Notes under the pieces: model-generated
Told to the model about the DNA's origin: nothing
The model's database searches: none
The model's input: the letters and a program-made list of their open reading frames with translations, nothing else
Source: Xanthobacter aminoxidans
GTDB taxonomy: Bacteria; Pseudomonadota; Alphaproteobacteria; Rhizobiales; Xanthobacteraceae
Assembly (NCBI RefSeq): GCF_023571765.1
Contig: NZ_JAMJXC010000004.1
Span: forward strand, 248,001 to 312,000
DNA length: 64,000 nucleotides
Direction of reading: 5' to 3'
Made by a program: the position numbers and the translations under genes
Part shown: piece after piece, positions 61,351 to 64,000 of the stretch
Position numbering within the stretch: the stretch's first letter is position 1
How the letters are laid out: each line of letters starts with the position of its first letter

Positions 61351-62663
61351 CGCTGTGCATGCTTCCGATCATAAAAGGCGACTACATCCCTAACCATATC
61401 CTGGGAAGTGCGTCCATAATGCGTCCGGGCGCTCATGTCCCGCGCGAGGCCAGGATGGGCGGCGAACCGCTCCAGCCGGCCGGCGAGCTCCTCCACCGAT
61501 CCCTTGGCGAAGCTGAAGCCGTTCTGCCCCTCCTCTACGAATTCGCTCATTCCCTCGACGTCCGCGATCAGCACGGGCGTGTGAGTCGCGAGGGCCTGCA
61601 GCAGGATGAGGGGACTGTTTTCCACCCAGGTGGAGGGAATCACCAGAAGGTCGATCTCGGAGAGCACCTGGGCGATCCGCTCCACCGGGAAGGTGCCCCG
61701 GAACGACACGTCGAGCCCCTCCGCGAGGCCCCTCACCTTTGCCGCATAGGCGGGATCCATGGTCTCGTCGCCGAAGACGGCGAGGGAGAAAGCTTCCGGC
61801 GTCGCCCTCCGCATGGCCGCCAGCAGAAGATGCAGCCCCTTGTGGGCGGCGAGCTGACCGATGAAGCCGAGCCGGATCGGTCCAGGGGGGGCGAGCGGCT
61901 TCGGCGCGCGATCAATGTCGATGCCGAAGCGGTTGAGCTCGAGGGGCACTTCGATGCCGCTACGCCGATAGGATTCCATCAGGAATCGCGTCGGCGTCAG
62001 GGCTCCCGCATAAGTGTGATAGCGCGCGGCGAGATGATCCGGCCGCGCCACGAGACCCTTGATGTTGGTGCGCCAGGACATGGGTGCGAGCCGCGGGATC
62101 CGCGCGATCACGCCGGGCGCAGCCGCCCTGAGCGCTCGCCCGAACAGCGAGGCCCCCGTCCGGGGATCGGAAAAATAGGCGCATGCGATGCAGTTCGAGC
62201 GCACGGCATCCGGGCCGGAGCAGAGGCTGCCATCCACGGCGCTGAGCCTGTTGTTGAAGCAGAAGCCGAAGAAATCCGTGAAGGTCGCCACCGTGACGAT
62301 GCCCAGCCGCCGTGTCACGTCCAGCAACGCCGTGGTATGGTTGAGCAGGTGACAGACATGGACCACATCGGGACGGATGCCACGCAGGATCCGCGCATGG
62401 AGCGCGCGCAGCGCCGGCAGGTCATAGGTTTCACGCAGCGTGCGGTTCGGCCGGACATTCCGATCGATTCGCAGGACAGGAACGTCGTCGAGCACGTAGC
62501 GCTCGATGCGGCTTGCCTGAGCCGGCTCCCCCGGAAAAGTCGCCGTCACGATCACCGGCTCGTGGCCGAGCGCAAGCAGCTCTCGCGCTAGGATCCTTGT
62601 GTAGCTTTCCGTCCCGTAAAAGTGCTCCGGGTAGTAGCAATGGACAAAAAGGGCGACCCGCAT
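61347..62663 (-). CDS. Glycosyltransferase family 4 (GT-B)
   Basis: Glycosyltransferase of 438 residues. The N-terminal domain has ALFVHCYYPEHFYGTESYTRILARELLALGHEP and the C-terminal GT-B domain shows RLGFIGQLAAHKGLHLLLAAM and the E-x7-E-like segment STWVENSPLILLQALATHTPV. An unusual cysteine-bearing insert (FNNRLSAVDGSLCSGPDAVRSNCIACAYF) lies near residues 138-166. It probably adds a sugar to the growing capsule or exopolysaccharide repeat. The start lies within the 3' end of the epimerase gene. Confidence 0.88.
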   Translation of the reverse strand: MRVALFVHCYYPEHFYGTESYTRILARELLALGHEPVIVTATFPGEPAQASRIERYVLDDVPVLRIDRNVRPNRTLRETYDLPALRALHARILRGIRPDVVHVCHLLNHTTALLDVTRRLGIVTVATFTDFFGFCFNNRLSAVDGSLCSGPDAVRSNCIACAYFSDPRTGASLFGRALRAAAPGVIARIPRLAPMSWRTNIKGLVARPDHLAARYHTYAGALTPTRFLMESYRRSGIEVPLELNRFGIDIDRAPKPLAPPGPIRLGFIGQLAAHKGLHLLLAAMRRATPEAFSLAVFGDETMDPAYAAKVRGLAEGLDVSFRGTFPVERIAQVLSEIDLLVIPSTWVENSPLILLQALATHTPVLIADVEGMSEFVEEGQNGFSFAKGSVEELAGRLERFAAHPGLARDMSARTHYGRTSQDMVRDVVAFYDRKHAQR

Positions 62664-63583
62664 TCAATATCCATCTCGGCGCGCAACTTGGAAAGGATCA
62701 TCTCAATGCCGAGATCGAGACCGATGGTCGGCCGCCAGCCGATCCGCTCCTGAGCCCGCCGAACATCTAGCACCGACGCGCGCACGTCGAAAGCCCGGGC
62801 CGCCACACGCTCGATCTGAAGGCGACGGCCGAGAGCGGCCTCCAGCTTCGCCACCACCTGATTGAGCGAATGCCCCTTGCCGGCACCGATGTTGATGGGT
62901 CCGCTCACATTGTGCCGCACCCCGGCAGCCACCAGGGCGCCGACGACATCGTCCACGTGCACGTAGTCGCGCACCACCTCCCCGTTGCCGAAGAGCTTGA
63001 TAGGCTCGTTGCGCAGCCCGGCCCGCGCGAAGAGGGTGACCGCTCCGAGCCCTTTCCTCTCGTTCTGGCGGGCGCCGTAGCAATTGCTGATACGCAGCGC
63101 CACGCCATCGACGCCGTAGAGCGCCCGATACTTGTCGATATAGTGCTCCACCATCAGCTTGGAGACGCCGTAGGCGCTCATCGGCCGGGTGGGGTGCTCC
63201 TCGCAGATGGGCAAGCGCTCCGACGCCCCGTAGACGCTGCCGCCGGACGAGGCGAAGACGATGCGCAAGCCGGGAACGCGCCGCGAGGCTTCCAGCATCC
63301 GCACCGTGCCGACCACGTTCTCAAGAATGTCGCGGGCCGGGTCATGCGCGGCGATCGAGGGGATGGTGGACCACGCCAGATGATAGACCGTGTCCACATC
63401 CTTCAGCAGCCGCGCCCAATCGTCGAAGGTAGACAGATCGAGCACCTCCCACCGCACCCTGGGATGGGCGGGAAGATCACCCGGAGTTCGCGTCGTCGCG
63501 ATGACGCCAATTTCACTCTTCGACAAACGCTCACAAAGGCCGCGACCGATGAGGCCGCTGCCACCGATAACAAGAGATACCAT
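62588..63583 (-). CDS. NAD-dependent sugar epimerase/dehydratase (GalE-like)
   Basis: Extended SDR of 331 residues. The cofactor motif GGSGLIG is at residues 7-13 and the catalytic Tyr138 and Lys142 lie in YGVSK, with the Ser/Ser segment FASSGGSVYG. It is most like UDP-glucose/UDP-N-acetylglucosamine 4-epimerases, and provides a sugar nucleotide for the locus. The ATG at 63583 gives the natural N terminus. The last 25 residues run past the glycosyltransferase start, giving a 76-base overlap in another frame; a frameshift that lengthened the epimerase tail is possible. Confidence 0.87.
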   Translation of the reverse strand: MVSLVIGGSGLIGRGLCERLSKSEIGVIATTRTPGDLPAHPRVRWEVLDLSTFDDWARLLKDVDTVYHLAWSTIPSIAAHDPARDILENVVGTVRMLEASRRVPGLRIVFASSGGSVYGASERLPICEEHPTRPMSAYGVSKLMVEHYIDKYRALYGVDGVALRISNCYGARQNERKGLGAVTLFARAGLRNEPIKLFGNGEVVRDYVHVDDVVGALVAAGVRHNVSGPINIGAGKGHSLNQVVAKLEAALGRRLQIERVAARAFDVRASVLDVRRAQERIGWRPTIGLDLGIEMILSKLRAEMDIECGSPFLSIATTRSTFTGRKATQGS

Positions 63584-63856
63584 CGCCGCCCCCGCTCTCG
63601 CGATGAACGCGCACCCACCGCGTACCCGCCCTTGCTGCCGCCGCCTCGTCGACAACGGCACCGTTGAAGCGCCAGCTAGGAAACAGCCGCCCTCCAATCG
63701 CTCGATCGGAAAGAGTTCCTGTCCTATCTTGCTACCTTAACGCGTGCGGCGCATCATAGCCATCCCCTTCTAGGGGGACACGGTAAATTATGGACTAATG
63801 CAGCAATTCTGCCACTGGGAGATGGTAGTTAGGTATCTCAAGACCCAGTTCGCAGC
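63584..63856. other. Intergenic gap upstream of the epimerase
   Basis: This 273-base gap separates the partial glycosyltransferase from the epimerase, both on the minus strand. The part at 63720-63850 is AT-rich compared with the rest. A short hairpin with stem CCCC/GGGG lies at 63764-63776. A promoter for the epimerase operon is likely here, but no clear -35/-10 pair was identified. Confidence 0.5.
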
Positions 63857-64000
63857 CTAGACCCCGCCCGCCACGAGGTCGAGGTGGCTCAGCGCCTCCG
63901 CATAGGCTTCGCCGTAAGCCGCGACCATGCCATCAAGGCCGAACGCGCGGGCCCGTTCGATGTTGGCGGCGCCGAGGACGTCGAGACACGCCGGCGCATC
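63857..64000 (-). CDS. Glycosyltransferase, C-terminal fragment (cut by window end)
   Basis: Only the last 47 codons are in the window, ending with TAG at 63857-63859. The translated tail contains ANIERARAFGLDGMVAAYG followed by EAYAEAL, which is typical of the last helix of GT4-type glycosyltransferases. It is the first known gene upstream of the epimerase set, on the same strand, and extends beyond base 64000. Confidence 0.65.
   Translation of the reverse strand, partial: DAPACLDVLGAANIERARAFGLDGMVAAYGEAYAEALSHLDLVAGGV

Overview
The window is GC-rich, gene-dense DNA from an alphaproteobacterium. It most resembles the Hyphomicrobiales, and perhaps a Xanthobacter/Azorhizobium/Ancylobacter-like member of the Xanthobacteraceae; that placement is inference from gene content. 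Supporting signs are the uniform high GC, the intergenic palindromes typical of Rhizobiales, many ATGA-type gene overlaps, an egtB-egtD ergothioneine pair, and a tRNA-His with A73 and a G1:U72 pair instead of the usual G-1/C73. No insertion sequence, prophage, CRISPR array or rRNA gene was seen. No stretch longer than about 300 bases lacks a gene.

Region by region: 0-6 kb is a fatty-acid beta-oxidation set (thiolase, fused 3-hydroxyacyl-CoA dehydrogenase/enoyl-CoA hydratase, acyl-CoA dehydrogenase, SCP2 protein), with two REP-like palindromes around the dehydrogenase gene. 6-10.4 kb holds two tandem AT3-SGNH surface O-acyltransferases. 10.6-15 kb is an RND efflux pump with its adaptor. 15.1-18.6 kb has a PLP aminotransferase, a small conserved-looking protein and a K+/H+ antiporter. 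18.7-19.5 kb has three small unknown genes. 19.6-21.8 kb is egtBD. 22-25.4 kb has a LysR regulator divergent from a nitronate monooxygenase, a 2Fe-2S flavoreductase and a small protein, followed by tRNA-His.

25.8-34.7 kb is the most unusual region: a GntR/HutC regulator, a Tat-exported solute-binding protein, two paralogous ferritin-like di-iron proteins, a complete LivHMGF permease, a kynurenine-formamidase-like hydrolase and a RidA-like protein, all on the plus strand. It looks like a dedicated uptake and oxidative breakdown pathway for an unidentified nitrogenous compound.

34.7-40.9 kb has a NarL-type two-component system divergent from a DUF3280-like secreted protein, a DUF1254/DUF1214 protein, a small unknown gene and a GAF/HWE histidine kinase. 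40.9-44.8 kb has a VIT-family transporter divergent from a NitT/TauT-type ABC importer. 45-54.5 kb has an OmpR-type two-component system divergent from a 1,709-residue autotransporter, which is followed after 3 bases by a TPR-sulfotransferase.

54.5-64 kb is a capsule or exopolysaccharide locus: an SDR, an outer-membrane export lipoprotein and an inner-membrane co-polymerase on one side, and on the other strand a tightly packed set of epimerase, glycosyltransferase, methyltransferase, second co-polymerase and unknown protein. A glycosyltransferase cut by the window end completes it.
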